In this document: in pieces, positions 18,644 through 28,213 of the stretch
How positions within the stretch are numbered: position 1 is the first letter of the stretch
Layout of the letters: each line of letters begins with the position of its first letter
Source: Mangrovibacter phragmitis
Lineage (GTDB): Bacteria; Pseudomonadota; Gammaproteobacteria; Enterobacterales; Enterobacteriaceae
NCBI RefSeq assembly: GCF_001655675.1
Contig: NZ_LYRP01000050.1
Span: forward strand, 62,001 to 126,000
DNA: 64,000 nt
Direction of reading: 5' to 3'
Translations under genes and position numbers: made by a program
The notes under the pieces: model-generated
The model's database searches: none
Told to the model about the DNA's origin: nothing
What the model saw: the letters and a program-made list of their open reading frames with translations, nothing else

Positions 18644-19615
18644 ATGAAACCACCGGTACACCCTTTGCGAATGAGCAGGCGGGATGTTATCAAGCTGGGA
18701 GCAGCCACAGCAGCACTGGCTGTACTACTCTTTACATCTGCAGCCCAACCGTTTCAGTCCACAACAGGAGTAAAGAACATGGCTACACTGACAACTCAAG
18801 ATGGCGCAGAAATTTTCTATAAAGACTGGGGCCCGCGTGATGCCCAGCCGATTATGTTCCACCATGGCTGGCCGTTAAGTGCCGATGACTGGGATGCACA
18901 GATGCTGTTTTTCCTGTCCCAGGGGTTTCGCGTTATCGCCCATGACCGCCGGGGACATGGACGTTCTTCACAAATCAGTAGCGGCCACGATATGGACCAC
19001 TATGCCGCTGATGCTGCTGCAGTCGTTGCTCATCTGGATTTACACAATGTCGTCCATGTGGGCCACTCCACAGGTGGTGGTGAAGTGGCGCGCTATGTTG
19101 CGCTGTATGGTCAGCCTGACGGGCGTGTTGCTAAAGCAGTGCTGATGAGTGCAGTACCACCTTTAATGGTCAAAACGGACAGCAACCCGGAAGGCACCCC
19201 GCTGAGCGTATTTGATAGTTTCCGTAAAGCTCTTGCTGAAAACCGCTCACAGTTTTACCTCGATGTCGCCTCAGGCCCGTTCTATGGCTTTAACCGGCCA
19301 GATGCCAAAGTTGTGGAAGGCATGATTTATAACTGGTGGCGGCAGGGCATGATGGGGTCTGCGTTGGCACAATACCTGGGTATTAAAGCCTTTTCAGAAA
19401 CTGACCAGACGGAAGACCTGAAAACGATTACCGTACCAACACTGGTAATGCAGGGTGATGATGACCAGGTAGTGCCTTATAAAGATGCGGCCCTGCTGCA
19501 GGATAAACTACTGAAAAACAGTACGCTGAAAGTCTACCCCGGGTTCCCTCATGGCATGCTGACAACGCATGCAGAAACAATCAATAACGATATTCTTGCT
19601 TTTATTAAAGGATAA
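18644..19615 (+). CDS. Alpha/beta hydrolase of the non-heme chloroperoxidase type, with Tat signal
   Basis: An alpha/beta hydrolase of the bacterial perhydrolase/non-heme chloroperoxidase family. The nucleophile is Ser142 in GHSTGGGE, the acid lies in GDDDQVVP (about 272-274) and the base is His303 in FPHGM. The first 40 residues form a twin-arginine signal (SRRDVIK then a hydrophobic stretch), so the long form should be exported by Tat. A second ATG at 18779 has a strong AGGAG site 8 nt before it and would give the usual cytoplasmic form starting MATLTTQDG. The substrate is unknown. E. coli has no gene here between ycfT and mfd. Confidence 0.85.
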   Translation: MKPPVHPLRMSRRDVIKLGAATAALAVLLFTSAAQPFQSTTGVKNMATLTTQDGAEIFYKDWGPRDAQPIMFHHGWPLSADDWDAQMLFFLSQGFRVIAHDRRGHGRSSQISSGHDMDHYAADAAAVVAHLDLHNVVHVGHSTGGGEVARYVALYGQPDGRVAKAVLMSAVPPLMVKTDSNPEGTPLSVFDSFRKALAENRSQFYLDVASGPFYGFNRPDAKVVEGMIYNWWRQGMMGSALAQYLGIKAFSETDQTEDLKTITVPTLVMQGDDDQVVPYKDAALLQDKLLKNSTLKVYPGFPHGMLTTHAETINNDILAFIKG

Positions 19616-19840
19616 GCAAGGTACTCGTTAATCACAAAAATACCACCCAGCGTAAGCTTCCCCTTGCGTTGGGTGGTGACTCTTGAGTTAACACATTTAC
19701 CCGTCTGTAATGAATCCCTCTGTACCGGGTTGCTTCTCGCCAACGAACAAGGATAATAACGACACGATTTATGGAACATGCCCAGCGAGGATGCAGCCGT
19801 TGCTGTTCCCGGGCCAGCAATGAGACGCCTTATATCTGCT

Positions 19841-22800
19841 ATGTCGGAAAACTACCGTTATACTCTGCCCGTTCGTGCAGGCGATGTCCGCCAGCTTGGT
19901 GAATTAACTGGCGCAGCCTGCGCCACCGAAGTTGCTGAAATGGCTGAACGCCACAAGGGCCCGGTCATTCTGGTCGCGCAGGATATGCAAAATGCACTTC
20001 GCCTTCAGGATGAAATTCGCCAGTTTTATAGTGGCCCGGTAACCAGTCTCGCAGACTGGGAAACCCTGCCTTACGACAGTTTTTCGCCTCATCAGGATAT
20101 TATTTCTGCACGGCTTGCCACGCTGTACCAGCTTCCGTCGATGGAAAAAGGTGTACTCATTCTGCCCGTCAGCACGCTGATGCAGCGCGTTTGCCCACAC
20201 AGTTTTCTGCACGGACATGCGTTACTGATGAAAAAAGGCCAGCGCCTGTCCCGGGATATTCTGCGCGACCAACTGGAACAGGCTGGTTACCGCCATGTTG
20301 ATCAGGTTATGGAACACGGTGAATACGCTACCCGCGGTGCACTGCTGGATCTCTACCCTATGGGCAGCGAACACCCATATCGCATTGATTTTTTTGATGA
20401 CGAGATAGACAGCCTGCGCATCTTTGATGTCGACAGCCAGCGAACCCAGGAAGAAGTGGAGAATATCCACTTACTACCTGCCCATGAATTTCCTACCAGC
20501 CAGGCTGCTATTGAAATATTCCGCAGCCAGTGGCGCGATAAGTTCGAAGTAAAACGCGACCCGGAGCATATTTACCAGCAAATCAGTAAAGGTACTCTGC
20601 CGACCGGGATTGAATACTGGCAACCGCTGTTTTTTAGTGAGCCACTCAGCGACCTGTTCCATTATTTCCCGGCAAACAGCCTGATTGTGACAACGGGCGA
20701 TACCGAAAGCAGTGCGGAACGTTTCTGGCAGGATGTAACTGCACGTTTTGACAGCCGGGGTGTTGACCCCATGCGCCCGTTATTACCGCCGGATTCACTG
20801 TGGCTGAAAACTGACGGTCTGTTTGCTGCGCTGAAAGAGTGGCCCCGCGTCCAACTAAAAACTGCCCCGTTAGCGGAGAAATCAGCTAACACAAACCTGG
20901 GCTACCAGGCTCTGCCAGATCTCGCTGTTCAGGCTCAACAAAAAGCGCCTCTTGATAATTTGCGCAAATTTTTAGAACAATTCACCGGGCCGGTCGTGTT
21001 CTCAGTAGAGAGTGAAGGCCGCCGCGAAACACTGGCTGAATTACTGGGGCGTATCAAGCTCAGGTTGACCACCATTAACACCCTCAGCGAAGCAACGGGT
21101 AATGGCCGCTACCTGATGCTGGGTGCCAGTGAAAAAGGGTACATTGATACTTTACGTCAGCGGGCGTTTATTTGTGAAAGTGACCTGCTGGGCGAGCGTG
21201 TAGCCCGCCGTCGCCAGGATAACCGTCGGACACTGAACCCGGACACGCTGATTCGCAACCTTGCCGAGTTGCACCCTGGCCAGCCAGTGGTTCACCTGGA
21301 ACATGGCGTGGGCCGTTATGCCGGCATGACAACCCTTGAGGCAGGCGGCATCACTGGCGAATACCTGATGCTCACCTATGCAAATGACGCCAAATTATAT
21401 GTACCGGTGTCATCATTACATTTGATTAGCCGCTATGCTGGCGGCGCAGAAGAAACTGCCCCACTCCACAAGCTGGGCGGTGACGCCTGGGTTCGGGCAC
21501 GGCAAAAAGCAGCAGAAAAAGTGCGCGATGTGGCGGCGGAGTTGCTGGATATTTACGCTCAACGCGCGGCCAAAGCCGGTTTTGCTTTTAAGCACGACCG
21601 CCAGCAGTACCAGCTGTTTTGTGAGAGTTTTCCTTTTGAAACCACACCAGACCAGTCTCAGGCAATAAACGCCGTGCTGAGTGATATGTGCCAGCCACTG
21701 GCTATGGACCGTTTGGTGTGCGGTGATGTGGGTTTTGGTAAAACTGAAGTCGCCATGCGAGCTGCTTTCCTGGCCGTCGAAAATAACAAGCAAGTCGCCG
21801 TACTGGTGCCCACTACATTGCTGGCGCAACAGCACTTTGACAACTTCCGCGACCGTTTTGCCAACTGGCCGGTACGTATTGAAATGCTCTCCCGTTTCCG
21901 CAGTGCCAAAGAGCAAGCCCAGATCCTCGAGCAGGCAAGCGTTGGCAAAATTGATATTCTGATTGGCACACACAAATTATTGCAAAGTGACGTGAAATGG
22001 AACGACCTGGGGTTGTTAATTGTCGATGAAGAACACCGTTTTGGTGTCCGCCATAAAGAACGCATCAAGGCCATGCGTGCCGATGTTGACATTTTGACAC
22101 TGACCGCAACACCGATCCCCCGAACACTCAATATGGCAATGAGTGGCATGCGCGATCTTTCCATCATTGCCACGCCTCCGGCCCGCCGCCTGGCGGTGAA
22201 AACCTTCGTGCGCGAATACGACAGTCTGGTGGTGCGCGAAGCCATCCTGCGTGAAATTTTGCGTGGCGGTCAGGTGTATTACTTATACAACGATGTCGAG
22301 AATATCCAGAAGGCCGCCGAACGCCTGGCCACACTGGTACCAGAGGCGCGTATCGCCATTGGTCACGGTCAGATGCGTGAACGGGAACTGGAACGGGTAA
22401 TGAACGATTTTCACCATCAGCGTTTCAATGTGCTGGTGTGCACAACGATTATCGAAACCGGTATTGATATTCCAACGGCAAATACCATTATTATTGAACG
22501 TGCGGATCACTTCGGCCTGGCGCAGTTACACCAGTTACGTGGCCGGGTTGGGCGCTCCCACCACCAGGCTTATGCCTGGCTGCTTACGCCCCATCCGAAA
22601 GCCATGACACCCGATGCACAAAAGCGGCTTGAAGCCATTGCCTCTCTGGAAGATTTAGGTGCGGGTTTTGCGCTGGCGACCCACGATCTGGAGATCCGCG
22701 GTGCCGGGGAATTATTGGGTGAAGACCAAAGCGGGCAAATGGAAACGGTTGGCTTCTCTTTGTATATGGAACTGTTGGAAAATGCAGTAGATGCGTTGAA

Positions 22801-23287
22801 GGCAGGCCGGGAGCCCTCCCTTGAAGATCTGACCAGCCAGCAGACGGAAGTTGAATTGCGCATGCCTGCCTTGCTGCCTGAAGAGTTTATTCCTGACGTC
22901 AATACCCGGCTTTCATTCTATAAACGGATTGCCAGTGCGAAACAGCCTGGAGAACTGGATGATATCAAAGTGGAGCTGATTGACCGTTTTGGGTTATTAC
23001 CAGACCCGGCACGGAACCTGCTGGAGATTGCAGCTCTGCGCCAACAGGCACAAAAAATGGGTATACGTAAAATTGAAGCCAATGAAAAAGGTGGCATGCT
23101 GGAATTCGCACCGCAAAACAGTGTTGACCCGGGCTGGTTAATTGGGTTGCTGCAAAAACAGCCTCAAACCTGGCGGCTGGACGGGCCAACCCGCCTGAAA
23201 TTTTTCGTTGATTTAGCTGAACGCAAAACCCGTATCGACTGGATTCGGCAGTTTATGCAACAACTTACAGAAAACGCCGCAGCCTGA
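19841..23287 (+). CDS. mfd: Mfd, transcription-repair coupling factor
   Basis: Mfd is the ATP-dependent translocase that removes RNA polymerase stalled at DNA lesions and recruits UvrA. The start MSENYRYTLPVRAGD gives 1148 residues, the E. coli length. In order it has the UvrB-like N-terminal module, the RNA polymerase-interacting domain (around GQPVVHLEHGVGRYAGM), the RecG-like motor with Walker A GDVGFGKTE and DEEH box, the helicase C part (TTIIETGIDIPTANT) and the C-terminal TRCF domain. An in-frame start 63 bases earlier is not supported by the family. Confidence 0.98.
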   Translation: MSENYRYTLPVRAGDVRQLGELTGAACATEVAEMAERHKGPVILVAQDMQNALRLQDEIRQFYSGPVTSLADWETLPYDSFSPHQDIISARLATLYQLPSMEKGVLILPVSTLMQRVCPHSFLHGHALLMKKGQRLSRDILRDQLEQAGYRHVDQVMEHGEYATRGALLDLYPMGSEHPYRIDFFDDEIDSLRIFDVDSQRTQEEVENIHLLPAHEFPTSQAAIEIFRSQWRDKFEVKRDPEHIYQQISKGTLPTGIEYWQPLFFSEPLSDLFHYFPANSLIVTTGDTESSAERFWQDVTARFDSRGVDPMRPLLPPDSLWLKTDGLFAALKEWPRVQLKTAPLAEKSANTNLGYQALPDLAVQAQQKAPLDNLRKFLEQFTGPVVFSVESEGRRETLAELLGRIKLRLTTINTLSEATGNGRYLMLGASEKGYIDTLRQRAFICESDLLGERVARRRQDNRRTLNPDTLIRNLAELHPGQPVVHLEHGVGRYAGMTTLEAGGITGEYLMLTYANDAKLYVPVSSLHLISRYAGGAEETAPLHKLGGDAWVRARQKAAEKVRDVAAELLDIYAQRAAKAGFAFKHDRQQYQLFCESFPFETTPDQSQAINAVLSDMCQPLAMDRLVCGDVGFGKTEVAMRAAFLAVENNKQVAVLVPTTLLAQQHFDNFRDRFANWPVRIEMLSRFRSAKEQAQILEQASVGKIDILIGTHKLLQSDVKWNDLGLLIVDEEHRFGVRHKERIKAMRADVDILTLTATPIPRTLNMAMSGMRDLSIIATPPARRLAVKTFVREYDSLVVREAILREILRGGQVYYLYNDVENIQKAAERLATLVPEARIAIGHGQMRERELERVMNDFHHQRFNVLVCTTIIETGIDIPTANTIIIERADHFGLAQLHQLRGRVGRSHHQAYAWLLTPHPKAMTPDAQKRLEAIASLEDLGAGFALATHDLEIRGAGELLGEDQSGQMETVGFSLYMELLENAVDALKAGREPSLEDLTSQQTEVELRMPALLPEEFIPDVNTRLSFYKRIASAKQPGELDDIKVELIDRFGLLPDPARNLLEIAALRQQAQKMGIRKIEANEKGGMLEFAPQNSVDPGWLIGLLQKQPQTWRLDGPTRLKFFVDLAERKTRIDWIRQFMQQLTENAAA

Positions 23288-23295
23288 CGTAACAC

Positions 23296-23330
23296 CCATC
23301 TCCCGTAACGCTCTCAGTTAAGGGAGATGG
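23296..23330 (+). terminator. Hairpin after mfd
   Basis: CCATCTCCC and GGGAGATGG form a perfect 9-bp stem with a 17-nt loop, followed by AGCAAGTTTT. Probable mfd terminator with a weak T-tract. Confidence 0.65.
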
Positions 23331-23431
23331 AGCAAGTTTTACAAAATATTGCAATACACCAGGAAATCCTCACATCCGCCTGCACCATAATTTGTTCTTT
23401 TGCTTTAACTGGTGAAGGACATCCCTGGGCT

Positions 23432-24436
23432 ATGTCAGCAAATAAGCAGCAATCATCTAAAACATCTCCTCTTTTCTCCTCCACCCGCAAGTGGTCCGTA
23501 GGTTGCGCCATGCTGCTGTTAGCCAGCCTGTGGAGTGGTTTCAGTGATGCCCAAACCTGGCCATTACCCGCTCCAGGCAGCCGCCTGATTGGGGTAAATC
23601 AATTCCATGTAGTACAGGATGACGGTGGTTCACTGGAAAATATTGCCAGCCAGTATGGCGTGGGGTTTCTGGCTTTGCGCCAGGCAAACCCGGGCGTAGA
23701 CCCCTGGTTGCCTTTAGCTGGCAGCGTACTGACCATTCCGCATCAGGTTATACTCCCCGAAACCCCTCATGAAGGCATAGTGATAAACCTGGCGGAATTA
23801 CGCCTGTACTACTACCTCCCCGGCAGTAATCAGGTGGCTGTCTACCCTATTGGCATTGGTCAGTTAGGTGGCGATACATTCACCCCGACAATGGTTACCC
23901 ATGTCTCGGAGAAACGTGCCAATCCGACCTGGACGCCGACCAAAAATATTCGCGCGCGTTATCTTGCGCAAGGTATTGAATTACCGGCAGTGGTGCCCGC
24001 CGGGCCGGATAACCCAATGGGCCACCATGCTATTCGCCTCGCGGCGTATGGCGGCGTTTACCTGATTCACGGCACAAATGCTGATTTTGGGATTGGTATG
24101 CGGGTGAGTTCAGGCTGCATTCGCCTGCGTGATGGCGATATCGAAACACTGTTCAGCCAGGTAAACCAGGGCACACCAGTGCGCATTATCAATGAACCCG
24201 TGAAAGCCAGCCGGGAGCCTGATGGGCAGTATTGGGTGGAAGTACATCAGCCCCTTTCCCAGTCACTGGATGACAACCCACAGACACTGCCATTAACGGT
24301 GTCCCGCCAGGACCAGTTACTGTTGGGTTCTCCGGATGTAAATGCGGACGTAACAGAGCAGGCTATGCACTTGCGGGCGGGTATGCCAGTCAACATCACA
24401 AACCAGATACATAAAACAGACGATCAGGCATTGTAA
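23432..24436 (+). CDS. ldtC: LdtC (YcfS), L,D-transpeptidase
   Basis: LdtC links Braun's lipoprotein to peptidoglycan in the periplasm. A basic N-terminus and hydrophobic stretch (WSVGCAMLLLASLWSG) form a signal peptide. A LysM-like domain follows at about 57-102, then the YkuD catalytic domain at about 113-250 with His213 and catalytic Cys229 in MRVSSGCIRLRD. The protein is 334 residues, slightly longer than E. coli YcfS (320). The start is the ATG at 23432, which gives a plausible signal peptide; the ribosome site GAAGGA is rather far (about 13 nt), so the start is uncertain. The gene follows mfd as in E. coli. Confidence 0.94.
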   Translation: MSANKQQSSKTSPLFSSTRKWSVGCAMLLLASLWSGFSDAQTWPLPAPGSRLIGVNQFHVVQDDGGSLENIASQYGVGFLALRQANPGVDPWLPLAGSVLTIPHQVILPETPHEGIVINLAELRLYYYLPGSNQVAVYPIGIGQLGGDTFTPTMVTHVSEKRANPTWTPTKNIRARYLAQGIELPAVVPAGPDNPMGHHAIRLAAYGGVYLIHGTNADFGIGMRVSSGCIRLRDGDIETLFSQVNQGTPVRIINEPVKASREPDGQYWVEVHQPLSQSLDDNPQTLPLTVSRQDQLLLGSPDVNADVTEQAMHLRAGMPVNITNQIHKTDDQAL

Positions 24437-24732
24437 TCTCTCTGGGTTAGCAGCCACAAAGTCGTTCACCGTTACCAGTACGGCTGGTGTATTTTTCCTG
24501 ATTTTTCATCCTCCACAGGCCACTTCAGGACGTTAATTGCCAGCCATTGATTAACGTATTTTACGTCATATCGGCTTGTGTTAATAAATTTATTAATTAT
24601 CGATAATAAATTAATAACCGCCTTATATTCAATGCAATAGGTATTTTATATTTTTCGTTTTTCTTCTGGTTCGCGAGCATAGTGATCTCTATAATGATGC
24701 TTCACTTAACGACACAAAGGTAAAACGGCATC

Positions 24733-25365
24733 ATGACAACTGATGTTTCAGGTTGTGTAAAAAAAAGCCGTGGCCGTCCAAAAGTGTTCGACAGGGAAGA
24801 CGCACTGGATAAAGCCATGGCACTATTCTGGCGGCATGGCTATGAGGCCACATCACTGTCGCATCTGGTTGAGGCGACAGGCGCGAAAGCCCCCACTCTC
24901 TATGCAGAGTTTACCAATAAAGAAGGGTTATTCCGTGCAGTGCTTGACCGGTATATTGCACGTTTTGTTTCTCAATATGAGGCGCAACTGTTTGCCAGTA
25001 GCAAGCCACTGGCCGAGGCATTGAAGGATTACATGGTAGCAGTTGCTCTGTGTTACACCAGCAAAGAGACACCTCAGGGTTGCTTTATTATCACCACTTC
25101 TTCCGCACTGGCGGCATCAAGCGAGAAAGTAGCAGAGATGATCAGGCAGCGTCATGTAAAACAGGCGCAAGCCCTGATAACTTTTCTGGTACAGCGCCAG
25201 GCGCGTGGTGAGCTTTCGGCCAGTTGCCAGTGCGCAGTTTTGGGCAATTATCTTTCCTGTATTGTTCAGGGAATGTCAGTCAGTGCCCGAGAAGGCGCAT
25301 CGTTTGAAACTCTCGAGGCTATCATCAATACAGCGCTGAGTTCGCTACCGGGTATTGCGCAATAA
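24733..25365 (+). CDS. comR: ComR-like TetR-family regulator
   Basis: A TetR-type DNA-binding protein of 210 residues. The N-terminal helix-turn-helix spans about residues 17-62 (GRPKVFDREDALDKAMALFW ... LYAEFTNKEGLF) and is followed by a helical ligand domain with an ETPQGCFI segment. Position, direction and length equal E. coli ComR (YcfQ), the copper-responsive repressor of bhsA (comC). bhsA, which lies between comR and ldtC in E. coli, is not found in the 296-bp gap 24437-24732, which is AT-rich and otherwise empty. The name is by synteny; copper sensing is not shown by the sequence. Confidence 0.75.
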   Translation: MTTDVSGCVKKSRGRPKVFDREDALDKAMALFWRHGYEATSLSHLVEATGAKAPTLYAEFTNKEGLFRAVLDRYIARFVSQYEAQLFASSKPLAEALKDYMVAVALCYTSKETPQGCFIITTSSALAASSEKVAEMIRQRHVKQAQALITFLVQRQARGELSASCQCAVLGNYLSCIVQGMSVSAREGASFETLEAIINTALSSLPGIAQ

Positions 25366-25374
25366 GATGATAAC

Positions 25375-25410
25375 GTGGCTGAGACCGCTTGTTTTGTCTC
25401 AGTCACTCTT
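25375..25410 (+). terminator. Terminator-like hairpin after comR
   Basis: GTGGCTGAGAC and GTCTCAGTCAC pair over 11 bp with one G-T pair, followed by TCTT. It lies 10 bp after the comR stop. Confidence 0.6.
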
Positions 25411-25644
25411 ATCCGCCGGACCTTCTATTGTAAAAGAGAATTACTATCCTTTACCTCAATAAATAGGCAAAAACGATTAAATATATCCACCTTGTTAACC
25501 TAAATTTAATAAGTACACTGCGGACTATTTACACACTAATTATTATCTTAAATATCTAACTCCGCACCCTACACTGAACAGGCATTTCATTCCTTTGCTT
25601 TATAACAAAGCAATTTATTGGACACACAGCAGAAGGAAGACAGA

Positions 25645-25794
25645 ATGATTTTGCTATTACCCATGCTCAAAGTACTGGTCGTTATTTCGTTGCTGTTCGG
25701 GCTTTGGTTGATATGTGGTAGCTCTTCGCTGTTTGCTATTCTTGCCATTATTATCACTGGCGGCCTTTGGTTTAAAAGGCAAGATTTGCTTTGA
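25645..25794 (+). CDS. Small hydrophobic membrane protein (49 aa), unrecognised
   Basis: A 49-codon frame starts MILLLPMLKVLVVISLLFG and ends WFKRQDLL. It is one long or two short membrane segments (about 2-24 and 28-42) with a basic C-terminus, suggesting an inner-membrane miniprotein. It has a good AGAAGGAAG site 5-6 nt before the ATG and a strong bidirectional terminator 12 bp after the stop, so it has the framing of a real gene. An imperfect palindrome TTGCTTT-N5-AAAGCAA is in its leader at 25595-25613. No family was recognised and E. coli has no annotated gene at this place that I recall. The upstream stretch 25411-25644 is AT-rich with nothing else visible. Confidence 0.6.
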   Translation: MILLLPMLKVLVVISLLFGLWLICGSSSLFAILAIIITGGLWFKRQDLL

Positions 25795-25805
25795 CCATAT
25801 GGTAA

Positions 25806-25833
25806 AAAAGACCTGTTATCGCACAGGTCTTTT
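25806..25833. terminator. Bidirectional terminator between the small ORF and ycfJ
   Basis: AAAAGACCTGT and ACAGGTCTTTT form a perfect 11-bp stem with a 6-nt loop, flanked by A-run and T-run. It serves the plus-strand small gene and the minus-strand ycfJ. Confidence 0.9.
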
Positions 25834-25858
25834 AGCGTTATCCGGGCGATGCTGCCAT

Positions 25859-26407
25859 TCAGGATTTATTTGCTGAATCGCTTAGCACCAGCTGGCCATT
25901 TTTATCCAGTGGTATCTGGCTGCCAGGATTGTGATCCATGCGGATTTTACCTTGCTGGTTGCCTATCTGGTAAGTGACATCATAGCCAAGGTTTTTTTCA
26001 CTGGTGTCATAAACCGTCTTACAACGCTGTTCAATGGTGCTGTAGGTATCTTTATCCTGCATGGTACCCTGCACCTGATTTCCCGCATATCCACCACCCA
26101 GTGCGCCAAGTACTGTGGCAACATCACGCCCGTGACCGCCACCAAACTGATGACCAATTACTCCACCAGCGACTGCTCCCAGCACCGAGCCTGCAATACG
26201 GTTCTCATCCTGTACCGGGCGGCGGTGGGTAACAGTGACATTACGGCATTCTTTACGGGGAGATTTTACAGTAGAAGTAATGGCTTTCGCTGAAATCACC
26301 TGGGCGTATTCCGGCCCACTATGAAAGACATCCAGACCTGCAACTGCCGCAACCCCCATAGCCGCAGCTACGCCAATACCAATTCCCGCTAACATTGATT
26401 TATTCAC
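25859..26407 (-). CDS. ycfJ: YcfJ, glycine-zipper 2TM domain envelope protein
   Basis: A 182-residue envelope protein with an N-terminal hydrophobic anchor or signal (MLAGIGIGVAAAMGVAAVAG), a conserved ECRNVTVTHRRPVQDENR segment and a glycine-zipper pair (GAVAGGVIGHQFGGGHGRD ... GALGGGYAGNQVQG). The function in E. coli is unclear; a stress or biofilm role has been proposed. The start is GTG at 26407, chosen because AGGAGG lies 6 nt before it and the next residues NKSMLAG match E. coli YcfJ. It follows ndh as in E. coli. Confidence 0.93.
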   Translation of the reverse strand: MNKSMLAGIGIGVAAAMGVAAVAGLDVFHSGPEYAQVISAKAITSTVKSPRKECRNVTVTHRRPVQDENRIAGSVLGAVAGGVIGHQFGGGHGRDVATVLGALGGGYAGNQVQGTMQDKDTYSTIEQRCKTVYDTSEKNLGYDVTYQIGNQQGKIRMDHNPGSQIPLDKNGQLVLSDSANKS

Positions 26408-26632
26408 AGGACACCTCCTGATAAGACAGGTTGTTATTGTGAGCAAAAATCCAGGAAACAGGGATCAGACGAAAAGAGAAAATGAGGTAGCCAGATTATA
26501 ATTGAGATTTATCCTGGCAAAATATTATGCCTTGCGGAGGGCCATCATTTCCCCTTTTGATAGTAAGGTTTTGCCCGGAATTATAGATTGCCGCCACAGG
26601 CAACTGCGCCAGTAAATGTTATTCCCGGCGAC

Positions 26633-26660
26633 AAAAAAGGCCCCTTTCGAGGGACCTTTT
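26633..26660 (-). terminator. ndh terminator
   Basis: On the minus strand AAAAGGTCCCT pairs with AGGGGCCTTTT around a short loop, followed by a T-run. It sits 24 bp after the ndh stop. Confidence 0.85.
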
Positions 26661-26683
26661 ACCGGATAAAATTGCCTTTTAGA

Positions 26684-27988
26684 TTAGTGCAACTTAAGAC
26701 GCGGGCGAATAATACGGTTGATACGCCCAACCAGCATCATCAGACCGGTTTTAAAATACCCGTGCAGTGCTATCTGGTGCATACGGTAAAGGGAAATATA
26801 CACAAACCTGGCGATACGCCCTTCGACCATCATTGACCCACGCATCAGGTTGCCCATCAGGCTACCTACGGTGGAGTAGTTCGACAGCGAAACCAGCGAA
26901 CCGTGATCTTTATAGGTGTAATGCTTCAGGGTTTTCCCGTTCATTTGCGCCAGAATGTTATGCATCGCACAAGTAGCCATTTGGTGTGCGGCCTGTGCGC
27001 GTGGCGGGACAAAGCCCCCTTCAGCGCGGGCACAGGAGGCACAGTCACCAATCGCAAAAATATCCGGGTCGCGGGTCGTCTGCAGCGTAGGTTCAACAAC
27101 CAACTGGTTAATTCGGTTTGTTTCCAGTCCACCAATTTCTTTCATGAAATCAGGTGCTTTAATGCCCGCAGCCCAGACCATAAGATCCGCTTCAATAAAT
27201 TCGCCATCTTTCGTATTCAGGCCATTGTCTTGTGCGCTGGTTACCATAGTGTTGGTCAGAACACGCACGCCCATTTTGGTTAGTTCACTGTGTGCCGCGC
27301 CCGATATCCGTGGTGGCAATGCCGGAAGAATGCGTTCACCCGCCTCCACCAGCGTCACATTCAGCGCTTCATTTGTCAGGCCTTTATAACCATAGCTGTG
27401 TAACTGTTTTACTGCGTTATGCAGTTCAGCGGACAGTTCAACGCCGGTAGCCCCACCACCTACAATGGCAATGTTCACTTTGCCATTTGCACCGAGATTG
27501 GCGGAGTGTTTCAGGAACAGGTTCAACATTTCGTGGTGGAAACGACGTGCCTGGTGTGGGTTATCCAGGAAGATACAATGTTCTTTCACACCTTGCGTAT
27601 TGAAATCATTAGATGTGCTGCCCAGGGCCATGACCAGGGTGTCATACGGCAGATTACGTTCAGGAACCAGCAGTTCACCTTTGTCATCACGCAACTCAGC
27701 CAGAGTGATCACCTTCGCTTCGCGGTTAATATCCACGACCGAACCCAGTTGGAACTGGAAATGGTGATTACGTGCGTGAGCAAGGTAACTCAGGGCATCC
27801 ACGCCTTCATCCAGCGAACCAGTTGCCACTTCATGCAGTAATGGTTTCCATAAATGACTGTGGTTCCTGTCAACCAGTGTCACTTTCGCTTTTTTACTAC
27901 GGCCCAGTTTTTTCCCTAACTGAGTTGCCAGCTCCAGTCCGCCAGCTCCACCGCCAACAATCACAATTTTTTTCAATGGTGTAGTCAA
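26684..27988 (-). CDS. ndh: Ndh, NADH:quinone oxidoreductase II
   Basis: Ndh is the single-chain, non-proton-pumping NADH dehydrogenase of the aerobic respiratory chain, on the inner face of the membrane. The 434-residue protein has an N-terminal FAD-binding Rossmann motif ([12 protein letters not shown]), a second nucleotide motif for NADH ([19 protein letters not shown]) and the IGDCASC segment. The C-terminal amphipathic part (about 390-434) anchors it to the membrane. A perfect FNR box upstream indicates anaerobic repression, which fits a cell that fixes nitrogen without oxygen. Confidence 0.98.
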   Translation of the reverse strand: MTTPLKKIVIVGGGAGGLELATQLGKKLGRSKKAKVTLVDRNHSHLWKPLLHEVATGSLDEGVDALSYLAHARNHHFQFQLGSVVDINREAKVITLAELRDDKGELLVPERNLPYDTLVMALGSTSNDFNTQGVKEHCIFLDNPHQARRFHHEMLNLFLKHSANLGANGKVNIAIVGGGATGVELSAELHNAVKQLHSYGYKGLTNEALNVTLVEAGERILPALPPRISGAAHSELTKMGVRVLTNTMVTSAQDNGLNTKDGEFIEADLMVWAAGIKAPDFMKEIGGLETNRINQLVVEPTLQTTRDPDIFAIGDCASCARAEGGFVPPRAQAAHQMATCAMHNILAQMNGKTLKHYTYKDHGSLVSLSNYSTVGSLMGNLMRGSMMVEGRIARFVYISLYRMHQIALHGYFKTGLMMLVGRINRIIRPRLKLH

Positions 27989-28013
27989 CGTGACCCCCTC
28001 AAATTATTAACCA

Positions 28014-28055
28014 ATTGTTAATTAACGGTTATAAAAATAACTTTTAATTAACAAT
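28014..28055. repeat. AT-rich inverted repeat in the ndh leader
   Basis: ATTGTTAATTA and TAATTAACAAT are perfect inverted copies separated by 20 bp, 26 bp upstream of the ndh ATG. It could be a repressor site or an mRNA hairpin. Confidence 0.6.
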
Positions 28056-28123
28056 GAGTTGCTGAATCGAATCATTCAAAACAGCCTGAGAATATCACGA
28101 ACGGTGCATTGGTCATACCAAAA

Positions 28124-28137
28124 TTGATATGAATCAA
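28124..28137 (-). promoter_or_regulatory. FNR box upstream of ndh
   Basis: TTGAT-N4-ATCAA, a perfect match to the FNR consensus, 136 bp before the ndh start. E. coli ndh is repressed by FNR through similar sites. Confidence 0.85.
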
Positions 28138-28213
28138 ATTTTTCTGGCTAGATTTAACACAACAAGGCTGACCAAAGGCCAGCCGGGGTAGTTACAGGAA
28201 AGTAATGGGGACG

